From: a virus | Length of the DNA stretch: 55,166 bases | Reading direction: 5' to 3' (one strand) | IMG/VR virus record: IMGVR_UViG_3300032954_000016 | Location: 1-55,166 of that record | Part shown: positions 1 through 8,517 of the stretch, in pieces | How positions within the stretch are numbered: the first letter of the stretch is position 1 | Layout: the number at the start of each line of letters is the position of its first letter | Translations under genes and position numbers: made by a program | Notes under the pieces: generated by a model | Told to the model about the DNA's origin: nothing | Seen by the model: the letters and a program-made list of their open reading frames with translations, nothing else | Database searches by the model: none

Positions 1-55
1 TCCCACGCAGCATCCAGCGCAGCAGCCCGCGCAGCAGCCCGCGCAGCAGCCCGCG
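1..55. repeat. 55-bp terminal direct repeat (copy 1)
   Basis: Positions 1-55 are identical to 55112-55166. A perfect overlap of a length typical of assembler k-mers is the usual sign of a circular molecule whose ends were not trimmed. Collapsing one copy makes the gene that spans the junction 642 nt, exactly 214 codons, whereas simple concatenation gives 697 nt, which is out of frame. The sequence lies inside a low-complexity alanine/arginine repeat, so a copy-number error here is possible. Confidence 0.9.
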
Positions 56-512
56 CAGCAGCCCGCGCAGCATCCCACGCAGCATCCAGCGCAGCAGCCC
101 GCGCAGCAGCCCGCGCAGCATCCCGCAACGATTCATCGCCTGTTTCCAGATACTTTTTAACCACATCTGGCGCTTTCCAAAGGTGGATGACTTGAAGCGC
201 ATTCCACCGTGCAAAATCACCCAGCAGCTTTTCAGCATTTATGCTTGCGATGATTCGCCGGTTGCTGCCGCACCACTTGTCCACGGTCTCTCCTTCATCG
301 CAATGCGACGCCATCCGGCCTGCCAGCTCGACTTTGTGCAGCATGTGTCCAGGCGCATATTTGAGCGCGTCGAACGGGTGTTCGCTCATATGAAGGCCGG
401 AGGAGCACGGCACAATGTCGCCTTTGTAAATGAGCCATTGGCCGATTGTCGGAATCGGTTCGCCGTTGCGAAGTTTGTCCCCGGTAAAGTGGTATCCTTT
501 TAGTGTTTTCAT
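1..512 (-). CDS. DUF7666-type protein with Ala/Arg/Asp repeats, N-terminal part
   Basis: The gene starts at ATG 512 and runs off the left end, continuing at 55166 down to 54982 on the circle, for about 213 residues in total. The first ~125 residues form a compact domain beginning MKTLKGYHFTGDKLRNGEP and containing CSSGLHMSEHPFDALKYAPG. This matches small phage proteins annotated as DUF7666, whose role is unknown. A tail of repeated DAAR, DAAW and AARA units follows, built from near-identical 12-nt modules, and probably forms a long helix. The start overlaps the end of the upstream gene by ATGA, so the two are probably co-translated from the promoter at 1254-1282. The family name is recalled from memory. 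Confidence 0.8.
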   Translation of the reverse strand, partial: MKTLKGYHFTGDKLRNGEPIPTIGQWLIYKGDIVPCSSGLHMSEHPFDALKYAPGHMLHKVELAGRMASHCDEGETVDKWCGSNRRIIASINAEKLLGDFARWNALQVIHLWKAPDVVKKYLETGDESLRDAARAAARAAALDAAWDAARAAARAAARAAARAAALDAAW

Positions 513-1162
513 CGTCCAGCCTCCGGCTCGACCTTGAACTTGATGTCCAGCGGCAGCCCCGGCTGCTCGCCCTTGTAGCCGGCCTGTGCCGCGCCGTAGA
601 GCATGGACGAGAACACGGCCGTGAAGGTCGCGTCGCTCATCGCCGCGTGCTTGGCCGCCTCGAACTCGCGCTTGGTGTGCCACGCCGCCTCGAGCGCCAC
701 GACCGTCAGCACGCGGTTGCGCGCCACGAACTCGCGGCAGGCCTTGAACATCGCCGAGTCGTGCGGCGCGGCGGTATCGTGCGGCGCCGGGCCGCGGCTC
801 GGTTGAGTCAGCGGTTGCGCCGGCGGTTTCGGTTGCGCGGCAGGTTGGTCCGCTGGCGCCGGCTGCCGCGGCGGCGGCTGCGCGACCTGCGAGCCGGGCT
901 GGCCCAACAGCAAAATGGTCGCGTCGTCGCGGCTGCCCTCGGCCTGGATGCAGATGGTGGTGCCGGCGCGCCCCTTGAAGAAGTCGGCGCACCGCTGGTT
1001 CTCGACGTTGTATCCCCAGTCCTCGCCCTTGATCGCCAGCCCCACGTAGTCGGGCTTGGGCGCATCGGGCTTGCTGAACTTGGATTTCTTCGCCTCGTGC
1101 TTGACGGTGACGGTGACCGGGCCGAGGTCCCGAAGGGCCGCGTGCCAGAGTGTCTTTGCCAT
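509..1162 (-). CDS. hypothetical protein with proline/glutamine-rich linker
   Basis: A 217-residue protein starting at ATG 1162, which has an AGAAAGG ribosome binding site 8-10 bases upstream; the longer open frame above it has no such site. Residues 1-90 look like a small beta-rich domain (YVGLAIKGEDWGYNVENQ). They are followed by a linker rich in Pro, Gln and Ala and then a C-terminal helical domain. The arrangement loosely resembles nucleic-acid-binding OB-fold proteins, but I see no diagnostic residues and make no functional call. It is the first gene after the promoter at 1254-1282 and overlaps the DUF7666-type gene by ATGA. Confidence 0.7.
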   Translation of the reverse strand: MAKTLWHAALRDLGPVTVTVKHEAKKSKFSKPDAPKPDYVGLAIKGEDWGYNVENQRCADFFKGRAGTTICIQAEGSRDDATILLLGQPGSQVAQPPPRQPAPADQPAAQPKPPAQPLTQPSRGPAPHDTAAPHDSAMFKACREFVARNRVLTVVALEAAWHTKREFEAAKHAAMSDATFTAVFSSMLYGAAQAGYKGEQPGLPLDIKFKVEPEAGR

Positions 1163-1253
1163 GTGAGATGCCTTTCTGTTGTCGGTTTTCCGCGCCCCGG
1201 CCGCCGCCGCTTCTTGTCCCCGCGGCGCCCGGCTCCCGGGCAGTTCGGCGCGC

Positions 1254-1282
1254 ATTGTAGCCAAAAGACCGGACCGGGTCAA
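1254..1282 (-). promoter_or_regulatory. sigma70-type promoter
   Basis: On the minus strand the -35 box is TTGACC (1277-1282) and the -10 box is TACAAT (1254-1259), separated by exactly 17 bases. A leader containing AACCGACAACAGAAAGG precedes the start at 1162. The same promoter-plus-leader design occurs at 51653 and 54957. Confidence 0.85.
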
Positions 1283-1292
1283 GCGTTATTTT

Positions 1293-2345
1293 TCAGGCCG
1301 CGGTCGGGAAGAACCCGAGGACGCCGTAGGCGCCGACGTTGGCCGCCACGTCGGCCGGCGAGAAGCTCGCCGTCCTCGGGTACGAGAGCGGCCGGGCGTA
1401 GCCCGGCGCATAGGAGACGGCGCCCATGGCGACCGACGCCGGGTTGTACGGCTGGGCGTAGAGCGTGCGGTAGTCGGGCGACGAGACGCCGAACTCGCCG
1501 AGGCCGTTGAGCACCCAGGTGCTCTTGCCGCAGGCGACCCCGTAGGCGGAGATCCCGTTCGCCGCCGGGGCCAAGTACCGGCGCGGGTATCCGGCGATGG
1601 AGGGGACGCACGGCTGCCCGCTGTTCGGGTAGCCGACGAGCTGCCAGCTCGCCGGGACGCCGACGAACGCCGCGGACACCGGCCAGAAGGGCGTCCAGGG
1701 CAGGAAGCCGCCGACCGTCAGGGAGCACACGACGGACACGTAGCCGGGCGCCGCCTGCGCCGCGCCGTAGACCGTGCAGTGGCTGGCCGGCGCCGACCCG
1801 GCGGGCACCGGGAACGCCGCCAGGAGCGCGGCCGCCTGCGAGACGAGCGAGGCCCACACGGCCGACGCGGTGCCGTCGAGCAGCCCCGAGAGCATGGCGG
1901 TGAAGACGCCCGGGTTCCCCGCGTAGGTGTAGCTGACGGTCATCACCGTGTTGCCGAGCGTGAACACCGGCGACCCCGCCGTCGCGCCGGCCGGGTAGTT
2001 GGCCGGGCTGCTGTCGGTGACGACCCGCGGGACATCCACGTAGTTCTGGCACGCGACGGTCTCGCTGCCAGGGTTGCCATCGGTGCCGTAGGTCCACGCG
2101 CAGGCGAGCGACTGATAGACCTTCGGCCAGGTGCCCTGGTAGGAGAGGTTGTCGGTCGGGGCCGACCCGCCCATGGTCGAGCCCGCCGCGAACGGGCCGA
2201 ACCCAACGATCGGGACATAGGCCTCGATGGCCTCGACGGTGGACCAGTTCGGCGTCGGCGGCTTGGAATACCGCCGCCGGGCGCCCCCGGACGACCGGGC
2301 GAACGCGCCCGCCGGCGATCGCTGGAATGACCCGCTCCAGCTCAC
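1293..2345 (-). CDS. probable tail protein of unknown function
   Basis: A 350-residue protein with a GTG start at 2345 that overlaps the stop of the upstream tail gene (GTGA). It is rich in Gly, Ala, Ser, Pro and aromatic residues, as is common in beta-rich tail or baseplate proteins. I recognise no catalytic motif. It is the last gene of the structural transcription unit and is followed directly by a new promoter. Its place after the tape measure and a 986-residue tail protein suggests a tail-tip or adsorption role, which is inference from order only. Confidence 0.65.
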   Translation of the reverse strand: MSWSGSFQRSPAGAFARSSGGARRRYSKPPTPNWSTVEAIEAYVPIVGFGPFAAGSTMGGSAPTDNLSYQGTWPKVYQSLACAWTYGTDGNPGSETVACQNYVDVPRVVTDSSPANYPAGATAGSPVFTLGNTVMTVSYTYAGNPGVFTAMLSGLLDGTASAVWASLVSQAAALLAAFPVPAGSAPASHCTVYGAAQAAPGYVSVVCSLTVGGFLPWTPFWPVSAAFVGVPASWQLVGYPNSGQPCVPSIAGYPRRYLAPAANGISAYGVACGKSTWVLNGLGEFGVSSPDYRTLYAQPYNPASVAMGAVSYAPGYARPLSYPRTASFSPADVAANVGAYGVLGFFPTAA

Positions 2346-5302
2346 GACGACGTCGCCGCCCACTCGCGGCCCTCGCCGGTCTCCATCATGGTCACCCCGG
2401 TCATGGTCAGGTCGAACATGGCGCCGGTGCCGCCGTTGCTGCTGACCGGGTTGGCGGCCAGCGGGCTCGGCGGCGACGAGTAGCTGCCGGCGTTGACGAC
2501 CTGCGCGGTGAGTATCTTGCCCGAGCCGTCCACGGTCAGGACCTTGATGTTGGCGTTGTTGCCGCCGATCGCCGTCCCGCCCGTCGGCACCACTATCTGG
2601 TTTTGTGAGTAGCCCGAGCCGCCGGCGCCGGCATGCACCGCCGCGGCGGCCAGGGACGACGGCGGAAGGTTGGTCAGCCCCGTCGGGACCGGGACCGCGT
2701 ATATCAGATCGTTGGCCAGGTAGTCGGGGGTCGCGAGCTGGGTCTCCGAGACCGTGCCGTCCGAGGAGAGCGCGCTGCGGGTGTAGAACGGCTGGCCGAC
2801 GTTGGCGACGACCAGCGGCGAGTAGGTGTAGTTCATCGTCTTGGCCCCGAGCGAGGTCTGCACGTTCAATTCCTGAGCGATGGAGCAGCGTATCTTCGCC
2901 GGCTTCCAGATGTAGACCAGCGTCGTCCCGAGGGTCGTGCCGTCCCATGACTTGGCGCTGACGTAGTCACCGAAGTCGGCGATGAACTTGAACTGCTGCG
3001 GCGCGCTCCCGGACCCGCCCCCGGCCGGCACGCCGGTGGCCACCACGTAGATGACCTTGCCGTTGGCGTCGGCCGTCCTCTGGAACTTGCACACGAGCTG
3101 CGCCGGGTCGGCCACCGAGAGGTCTATCTGCGAGAGGTCCAGCAGCAGCGAGGGCTGCGTCGTTCTCGGCGCCGGCGTCCCGTCGGCGGCCTTGCTCGTC
3201 CCGTCCCACTTGAACAGCGCGATGCCGCTGGACCGGGCGTCGGTCTGGACGACCGTGTAGAAGCCGTTGGCGTCGGCGGTGTTCGAGACGTGGCTGGTCA
3301 GCAGCTTGCCGGCCGCGCCGGGGTGCGCGTTCTCGACCGCCGTGTCGCCGCCCGAGGCGGTGGAGGCCCCGGCCGAGGCCCCGGTGATGCGCTCCCACGG
3401 GTCGATGCGGATGAGGTCGCGGTTGGCGAACAGGTTGAAGAGCTGGACGTACTGCGCCGGCTCCAGCGTCTCGACCGGGCCGCACCGCAGCGCCAGGTCG
3501 GCGAACACGTTGCCGGACGCGTCGGCCATCAGGGTGTACCGCGAGTCCTGGAGCACCGCGCCCATCGACGCCCACTCGGCCGCGCCGCCGGACAGGTTGA
3601 TGGAGTTGAGGCCGGGCTTGAGGAACGCGCCGGAGAACGGGACCTCCAGCAGCTTGTGCGAGAGGGTGTACTGGAGGTTCTGCAGCGCCGTCCAAAGGTA
3701 CTGGGCCAGGCCGGACGGGATCGCCTCGCCGGTCGTCAGGAACTGCGTGAACGCCTCCGTGACCGACGCGGTGTTGACCAGCTTGACCCGCACCGTCTGC
3801 GGGTGCGCCTTGGTCTGGTCGAGCAGCTCGCCGTTCGACCCGACGCCCTGGTAGGCGAAGTACGTCGAGACGCTGGCCACCGCCGAGGCGATGCCCGAGA
3901 ACCAGAACTCGACCGAGCCGCTGGCCAGCTCCCATCTGTACGTCCCGGCCCAGTCGAGCGCGTTGCCGTTGTCGTCGAGGACCCGCAGGCCGGAGGTGCC
4001 GGGCGTCTTGCCGTCCGCCGACACCATCGCCAGGGCGGTGACGCCCGGGTCGGCCAGGCCGCGGCACTTGCGGAGCCACCAGGCCATGCCGGCCGGCGAG
4101 TTGGTCGGGTCGAACGCGACGCTGCGGATGGACGCGAGCTGCTGCGAGATGCGCGGCCCCTGGAGGTCCAGGCTGTAGTCCATCGCCCGCAGGCCGTCCG
4201 GCGCGTTGGCCGGCCAGACGTCCTTCGGGAAGGCCAGCACGTAGCCGTTGACCAGGTATCGGTAGAAGATGCCCACCCGGGACGGCACCAGCTCCGGCCG
4301 CGGCTTGATGTCGGTCGCCTTGTGCTCGCGGCCGCCGGCCGTCGAGCGGTACGGCAGCGTCGCGGGGACCAGCGACTTGGGCCCGGCTTGCCAGGTCCGC
4401 ACGTGGAAGGTCGGCGGCGTGGTCGTGTAGTCGACCTCGGTCGTGCAGTCGGGGTGGAAGGCCAGGCACTTGCGGAGCGCCTCGGCGCACTTGGCGGCGC
4501 GCATCGGGTACCACGGCACCTTGACGGCGCAGTTGGCCGCCAGCTCGGCCGCGTCGTACTGGACCGCCACGCCGTTGGCCGCCGCGAAGTCGAGCACCTC
4601 CTTTATCTGGTCGCCGGTCGTGATGTAGAACTGGGTGACTTGGCCCGCGCTCTGGTACGGGTCGGTCGGCCGGTACTGGAACAGCACCACGTCCGGGTAG
4701 TTGTACAGCAGCGTCGCGTAGGCCACCGTCCCGGAGAACGAGCCGGACACGACCGCGTGGCTGGCGTCGGTCCAGCTCACGATGTTGACCACGGTGCCGG
4801 GCGTCGCCGGGGCGCCGCCGGACGCCGCGTAGAGCAGCATCTGCGTCGCCTGCGCCGACTGGCCGAGCTGCGGGCTGGCGAAGGCCACCGTCGTCCCGTC
4901 GAACGTGGCGGCCTGGTACGCGCCGCCGAACCACGCCTGCTTGAAGGTCATGTGCGCCAGGTCGTACCACAGGTCCTGGACGCAGTAGTCCACGAACGGC
5001 CCGGCCGCGGCCGCGGTCCCGGGGCGGTTGACGCGGCGCCCCTGGAAGATGGGCGAGCCGTTGAGCAGGAGTTGGACCGGCGACTCGAACGGGATGACCG
5101 CCGCGGTGTCCGGCGCGACCGCCGGCAGCCGCACCGTCAGCTCGCTCGCGGCGTGGCTCCTGAAGTCCAGCGTCGGCGTGCCGGTCACCAGGTCCGCCGA
5201 CCCGCCCTCGGACGCGCCGAGCGCCTCCAGCGCGACGGTGGTCCACGCGGAGCTGCCCGGGTAGCCGGCCTGGTACTTGAGGGTGAGCCCGGTCGCGGTC
5301 AT
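2342..5302 (-). CDS. large tail protein, candidate tail-tip or hub component
   Basis: A 986-residue protein starting at ATG 5302 and overlapping the tape-measure stop by ATGA. The first ~250 residues resemble a beta-sandwich followed by a segment like those of phage tail hub or distal-tail proteins (VQLLLNGSPIFQGRRVNRPG, then DYCVQDLWYDL). The C-terminal third is Gly/Ser/Thr-rich and repetitive. Immediately downstream of the tape measure, siphophages usually encode distal tail and tail-associated lysin proteins, and this large protein fits that position. I see no lysozyme or peptidase motif. The hub role is inferred from size and synteny. Confidence 0.65.
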   Translation of the reverse strand: MTATGLTLKYQAGYPGSSAWTTVALEALGASEGGSADLVTGTPTLDFRSHAASELTVRLPAVAPDTAAVIPFESPVQLLLNGSPIFQGRRVNRPGTAAAAGPFVDYCVQDLWYDLAHMTFKQAWFGGAYQAATFDGTTVAFASPQLGQSAQATQMLLYAASGGAPATPGTVVNIVSWTDASHAVVSGSFSGTVAYATLLYNYPDVVLFQYRPTDPYQSAGQVTQFYITTGDQIKEVLDFAAANGVAVQYDAAELAANCAVKVPWYPMRAAKCAEALRKCLAFHPDCTTEVDYTTTPPTFHVRTWQAGPKSLVPATLPYRSTAGGREHKATDIKPRPELVPSRVGIFYRYLVNGYVLAFPKDVWPANAPDGLRAMDYSLDLQGPRISQQLASIRSVAFDPTNSPAGMAWWLRKCRGLADPGVTALAMVSADGKTPGTSGLRVLDDNGNALDWAGTYRWELASGSVEFWFSGIASAVASVSTYFAYQGVGSNGELLDQTKAHPQTVRVKLVNTASVTEAFTQFLTTGEAIPSGLAQYLWTALQNLQYTLSHKLLEVPFSGAFLKPGLNSINLSGGAAEWASMGAVLQDSRYTLMADASGNVFADLALRCGPVETLEPAQYVQLFNLFANRDLIRIDPWERITGASAGASTASGGDTAVENAHPGAAGKLLTSHVSNTADANGFYTVVQTDARSSGIALFKWDGTSKAADGTPAPRTTQPSLLLDLSQIDLSVADPAQLVCKFQRTADANGKVIYVVATGVPAGGGSGSAPQQFKFIADFGDYVSAKSWDGTTLGTTLVYIWKPAKIRCSIAQELNVQTSLGAKTMNYTYSPLVVANVGQPFYTRSALSSDGTVSETQLATPDYLANDLIYAVPVPTGLTNLPPSSLAAAAVHAGAGGSGYSQNQIVVPTGGTAIGGNNANIKVLTVDGSGKILTAQVVNAGSYSSPPSPLAANPVSSNGGTGAMFDLTMTGVTMMETGEGREWAATSS

Positions 5303-6456
5303 CGGGAGCCGGTGGTCAGCGCGGCGAGCTGCGCCGTCAGGGTGGCGGCCTCCTGCTGCCTCGCCTGCGCCGAGGTCGTCAGCAGGTGCAGCGCCTTGAG
5401 AATCTCGTCGTTGCTCGCGCCGTGGTCGCGGGCGAAGTCCATGAAGGCGCGCAGCAGGTCCTTCTGTGAGTCGGTCATCTTCTTGCCGTGCTCGATCGCC
5501 GACTCGGCCGCGGCCACGCCCTCGACCACCGCGCCGGGCGTTCCCGCCTTGGCCAGCGCCGCGGCGTGCTCGGCCTTGGCCTGTATGGCGAGCGTGTTCG
5601 TCAGCGTGCGCGACTGCTGCTCCAGCTCGCCTAGGTACTTCTTGAGGTCCTCAAGCGTCTTCGCCGTCTCAGCGAACTGCTTGTTCTCGGCGGCGCGGTC
5701 GCGCCCGAACGCCTGGCCGGTCTGCCAGTCGGCACCGGCCCCGGCGCCGCCGTGGCGCATCTTCTCCTCCAGCGCGGCCTGCTGCTCCAGCAGCGGCTTC
5801 ATCTGCGCCGATACTGTGGCCATCGTGTTGTTTATCAGCGCGAGCTTCGCGGCCTGGTCGCCGGCCTCGGACTCGCCGCCCTTGATGCCCATCGCCTCGC
5901 GCAGCTCCTTGCGGGCCTTGATTTGGGCGTCGAGTATCGCCAGCGACTCGGTCAGTGCCTTCTTATCCCGCTCGACCGCGCTGGCGGCCTGATCCATGGC
6001 GGCCTTGAACTTCGAGATTTCGTCGACCGCGTCGTGGGTCGACTTGCGCACCTTGTCCATCGACTCCTCGTTCGCCTTGGCGGCCGCCTCGACGCCCTCC
6101 TTGTAGTACTTCCACCACGTCACCGCGGCCTGGATGGACAGCGCGACGATGGCGATGGGCCCCATCGCGGTCACCACACCGCGGAAAGCCAGGCCGAGGC
6201 CCGGCAGGATGTGGTTGAGCTGCTCGGCGACGATGCGCATCTCCCGGCTCTTGCCGGTGAACACGCCGGCCGAGTCGGACGTCTCACTGAGGATGCCCTT
6301 GTACTTTTTCCACAGCTCGGAGCCCTCGGGCAGGCTCTGGCTGAGGTCCCCGGTCTGCTCTTTCAGGCCGGCGAGATCCTTCGCGGCGGCCGCCGCCTCC
6401 TCCTTCCCAAGGTACTTGGTCAGGATTTCGATTATCAGTTGGTTGTCGCCGGCCAT
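5299..6456 (-). CDS. tail tape measure protein (short)
   Basis: A 385-residue mainly helical protein starting at ATG 6456. It has a hydrophobic central segment (LGLAFRGVVTAMGPIAIVAL, about residues 88-108) with long heptad-rich coiled coils on either side, the normal design of a tape measure that sets tail length and sits in the tube lumen. At about 1.5 angstrom per residue it would specify a tail near 55-60 nm, short for a siphovirus. It overlaps the next tail gene by ATGA. Its identity rests on composition, hydrophobic centre and position. A smaller coiled-coil tail assembly protein is the alternative. Confidence 0.65.
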   Translation of the reverse strand: MAGDNQLIIEILTKYLGKEEAAAAAKDLAGLKEQTGDLSQSLPEGSELWKKYKGILSETSDSAGVFTGKSREMRIVAEQLNHILPGLGLAFRGVVTAMGPIAIVALSIQAAVTWWKYYKEGVEAAAKANEESMDKVRKSTHDAVDEISKFKAAMDQAASAVERDKKALTESLAILDAQIKARKELREAMGIKGGESEAGDQAAKLALINNTMATVSAQMKPLLEQQAALEEKMRHGGAGAGADWQTGQAFGRDRAAENKQFAETAKTLEDLKKYLGELEQQSRTLTNTLAIQAKAEHAAALAKAGTPGAVVEGVAAAESAIEHGKKMTDSQKDLLRAFMDFARDHGASNDEILKALHLLTTSAQARQQEAATLTAQLAALTTGSR

Positions 6457-6459
6457 ATA

Positions 6460-6657
6460 TCAGTCCTCGCTGTCCGCCGCCGTGGCCGCGGCCGGCACCT
6501 GCTCGGCCGCCCGATCGACGATGAACTCGAACGCGTGCCGGTCACTCATGCCGGGCACCGCCGGCGCCGCCGTATTCGCCAGGAACCGGACCCGCTCGTT
6601 GCCCCTGGTCTCGTACACCTCGCAGTGGAGGTACACCGCCTTGGGCTTCTCGCTCAC
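6460..6657 (-). CDS. small hypothetical protein between hydrolase and tape measure
   Basis: A 65-residue protein with a GTG start at 6657 that overlaps the hydrolase stop (GTGA). It begins MSEKPKAVYLHCEVYETRG, has a short beta-rich core and ends in an acidic alanine-rich tail. Tail assembly chaperones usually sit just before the tape measure. This protein is in that position but is shorter than usual, and I see no slippery frameshift arrangement. Function unknown. Confidence 0.6.
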   Translation of the reverse strand: MSEKPKAVYLHCEVYETRGNERVRFLANTAAPAVPGMSDRHAFEFIVDRAAEQVPAAATAADSED

Positions 6658-7301
6658 GTCATGCTCCCGGCCTCGACGAGGCACATGGTCCGGTCCAGCT
6701 CGCGGCCGCGCCAGCAGCCGGAGTGGCCGTACGCCCGCCAGAACGCGTCGTCGTGCGACGAGACCGCGCCCGAGTCGAGCAGCGGCTTGCGCACGCGCAG
6801 CGGTCCGTAGAGCCCGAGCGGCTCGGACCGGACGCCGAACAGGCGCCGCCCGAGCAGCGTGTCCTCGACCCTCATCGCCAGGTCCCGGCCGGCCGCGTAG
6901 CAGACGACCCTGCCGACCCGGCCTGAGTCGACCGCCTGGTTGAGCCCGTTGCGCTCGAAGTCGGCGTCGACCGCGCCGCAAAGCAGGTGCAGCTCGGCCA
7001 CCGGTGGCCAGCCGGCGGCCCGCATCCCCTCGACGGCGATGCGCGTGCCGTTGCTGTGCGCGGCCACGACCACGCGCCACCGGGCGTCGGCGTAGGCCTT
7101 GAGCATGCGGCCGAACTGCCGGGCCAGCCGCCGGTGCAGGAAGTGCGCCAGCAGCGGCCCGGCGAAGTACTCCAGCGACTGCGCCGCGTGCGGCGTGTGC
7201 TGGTGGACGTGGAAGGCCCCGCGGTTGGTCCAGTCGCGCCAGTCGCTCGGCAGCGTGTTGATGCCGTGCTCCAGCAGGAAGACGGTGCGCTTGCGGTCCA
7301 T
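6654..7301 (-). CDS. alpha/beta-hydrolase fold protein
   Basis: A 215-residue protein starting at ATG 7301. An oxyanion-type HGIN segment sits near residues 12-15. The nucleophile elbow AHSNGT places the candidate serine at residue 83. A late histidine lies in SSHDDAFWRAYGHSGCW. This order fits a Ser-His-Asp hydrolase such as a lipase or esterase. Esterases in the late region of some phages cleave envelope lipids (LysB type), but the location just before the tape measure is unusual for a lysis gene. A virion-associated or cytoplasmic role is equally possible. The fold is fairly clear and the substrate is unknown. Confidence 0.65.
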   Translation of the reverse strand: MDRKRTVFLLEHGINTLPSDWRDWTNRGAFHVHQHTPHAAQSLEYFAGPLLAHFLHRRLARQFGRMLKAYADARWRVVVAAHSNGTRIAVEGMRAAGWPPVAELHLLCGAVDADFERNGLNQAVDSGRVGRVVCYAAGRDLAMRVEDTLLGRRLFGVRSEPLGLYGPLRVRKPLLDSGAVSSHDDAFWRAYGHSGCWRGRELDRTMCLVEAGSMT

Positions 7302-7302
7302 G

Positions 7303-7962
7303 TCAGAAGTGCAGCGCGCCGAGCGGCCCGAAGCACACCTCGTCGTAGTTGTCGCTGCCGTACACGACGTGCTCGTAGTCGCCGGCGGCGCCGGCGTCCA
7401 GGATGAATCCGTGGTTGAACAGCTTGAAGCTCCACGAGTGGAAGATGATGTAGCCTCCCACGCCGGCGCTGCCGTAGAGCTGGTCCTTGCCGATGCCGGT
7501 GGTCGCGATGACCGCGGGCGTGATGGACACGCCGTGCCAGACGATCGTCGCCTGGAGCTGCGCCGTGACGCCGGCCGTGACCGAGCGGCCGTCGAGGTAG
7601 TTGACCCGGGCGCCGATCCACAGGTTGAGCCCGTTGGTGTTCTTGGTGGCCTCGTAGAACACGGCCGCGCCGTAGCCCCACGTCTTGTTGTCGGTGCGGA
7701 AGATGCCGTACGGGACCACGGCCCAGTCGGTCGCCGCGGTTATCCCGGGCAGGTTCAGCCCGGCGAGGTTCGTGTCCGTGACCGTCGGCGGCGCGACGTC
7801 GTTGGCCGCCAGCAGCGGCCCCTCGTGCGCGGCCGGCAGCGTCAGGTCGCCGGACGGGATGTCGTTGCCGATTTTGAGTTGGTCGAGGCTCGACGCCCGG
7901 GCGGCGAGCGGAGCCGCGGCCGCCAGGGCGGCCAGCAGCAGGGTTGCGAGTGTTTTTTTCAT
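7303..7962 (-). CDS. outer-membrane beta-barrel-like protein with signal peptide
   Basis: A 220-residue protein starting at ATG 7962 with an AAAGGA site upstream. Residues 1-23 form a classic Sec signal (MKK, then an Ala/Leu core, then ARA-S). The rest alternates polar and aromatic residues in short strands (WGYGAAVFYEATKNTNGLNL) and ends in LHF, consistent with the C-terminal aromatic signature of outer-membrane barrels. Some phages encode such proteins to alter the host surface, for example to block superinfection. Here it lies downstream of the promoter at 8023-8051 and could be expressed separately from the virion genes. The barrel is predicted by pattern only. Confidence 0.6.
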   Translation of the reverse strand: MKKTLATLLLAALAAAAPLAARASSLDQLKIGNDIPSGDLTLPAAHEGPLLAANDVAPPTVTDTNLAGLNLPGITAATDWAVVPYGIFRTDNKTWGYGAAVFYEATKNTNGLNLWIGARVNYLDGRSVTAGVTAQLQATIVWHGVSITPAVIATTGIGKDQLYGSAGVGGYIIFHSWSFKLFNHGFILDAGAAGDYEHVVYGSDNYDEVCFGPLGALHF

Positions 7963-8237
7963 TGTGTTCCTTTGGTTGGTGTTGTCGGTTGTGCCGCCGT
8001 CGGGGGCGGCGTTGAGGGTGGAAGCGTAGCCGGGCCAGGCGCCGGCGTCAACGCCGAAGCCGGGGTCCAGAGGAAGTTGCGGACACCGCGCAGCAGGCCG
8101 CCGTTGGCCTTGGCCCATGGGGCGGCCTTGAGGACCATGTGCCAGGCGGCCGCGCCGAGAGGCGCCAGCGCCAAGTGCCAGAGGTTGAACTGCGCCGCGA
8201 CCGCGTCGGGCGTCAGGATGGGTGCCGAGTTTGTCAT
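7959..8237 (-). CDS. small protein with one hydrophobic segment
   Basis: A 92-residue protein starting at ATG 8237, overlapping its upstream neighbour by ATGA and the barrel gene downstream by ATGA. It has an Ala/Trp-rich hydrophobic stretch (LALAPLGAAAWHMVL, about residues 22-36), a basic patch and a Pro/Thr-rich tail. It lies in a run of three small membrane-type genes, where holin or spanin functions would be expected, but the hydrophobicity is modest. Its 3' end contains the promoter at 8023-8051. Function unassigned. Confidence 0.55.
   Translation of the reverse strand: MTNSAPILTPDAVAAQFNLWHLALAPLGAAAWHMVLKAAPWAKANGGLLRGVRNFLWTPASALTPAPGPATLPPSTPPPTAAQPTTPTKGTQ
8023..8051 (-). promoter_or_regulatory. 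sigma70-type promoter inside the preceding gene
   Basis: On the minus strand TTGACG (8046-8051) and TACGCT (8023-8028) are separated by 17 bases. It lies in the 3' part of the gene at 7959-8237. It would transcribe the barrel protein through an AACCGACAAC-containing leader like those after other promoters in this genome. Confidence 0.65.
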
Positions 8238-8515
8238 CGCTTGTCTCCTTTCTGCCTGCCGGCCTCGATGCCGGCGTTGTAGATGTTGGTCTTCTCCAGG
8301 GCGTCCACGCGCCCGTCCGTGAAAGTGAGGTGCTCGTCGACGGCCTTGATCTTCCGCCAGAGGGCCGAGCGGTCGCCGCTGCCCTGCCAGTGGCTGCCGA
8401 TGAGGCCGACTATGGCCAGTGCCACGGCGGCCCAGCTCGCCTTCCGCTCGTGGCGCCCGGCGCTCCTGCGCGCCTTGCCGGCGGCCTCGCGGATGAGGTG
8501 TATCGTGTCGCCCAT
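8234..8515 (-). CDS. small single-pass membrane protein
   Basis: A 93-residue protein starting at ATG 8515 just after the stop of the upstream gene. A basic N-terminal segment precedes one transmembrane stretch (WAAVALAIVGLIGSHW, about residues 28-43). A charged C-terminal helix ends in KGDKR. With the neighbouring membrane-anchored coiled-coil gene it could form a lysis cassette (holin or spanin partner), but no family signature is visible. Confidence 0.6.
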   Translation of the reverse strand: MGDTIHLIREAAGKARRSAGRHERKASWAAVALAIVGLIGSHWQGSGDRSALWRKIKAVDEHLTFTDGRVDALEKTNIYNAGIEAGRQKGDKR

Positions 8516-8517
8516 GG

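Noticed and set aside
1-125. CRISPR-like array at the ends
   Set aside because: The repeats are contiguous 12-nt codon modules without spacers, in frame with a protein-coding gene.
3290-5992. Long plus-strand open frame (900 codons), with others such as 21578-23302 and 26051-27727
   Set aside because: They lie opposite clearly coding minus-strand genes, are Arg/Val/His-rich low-complexity translations and arise from high-GC antisense frames. No plus-strand frame in the window looks like a real protein.
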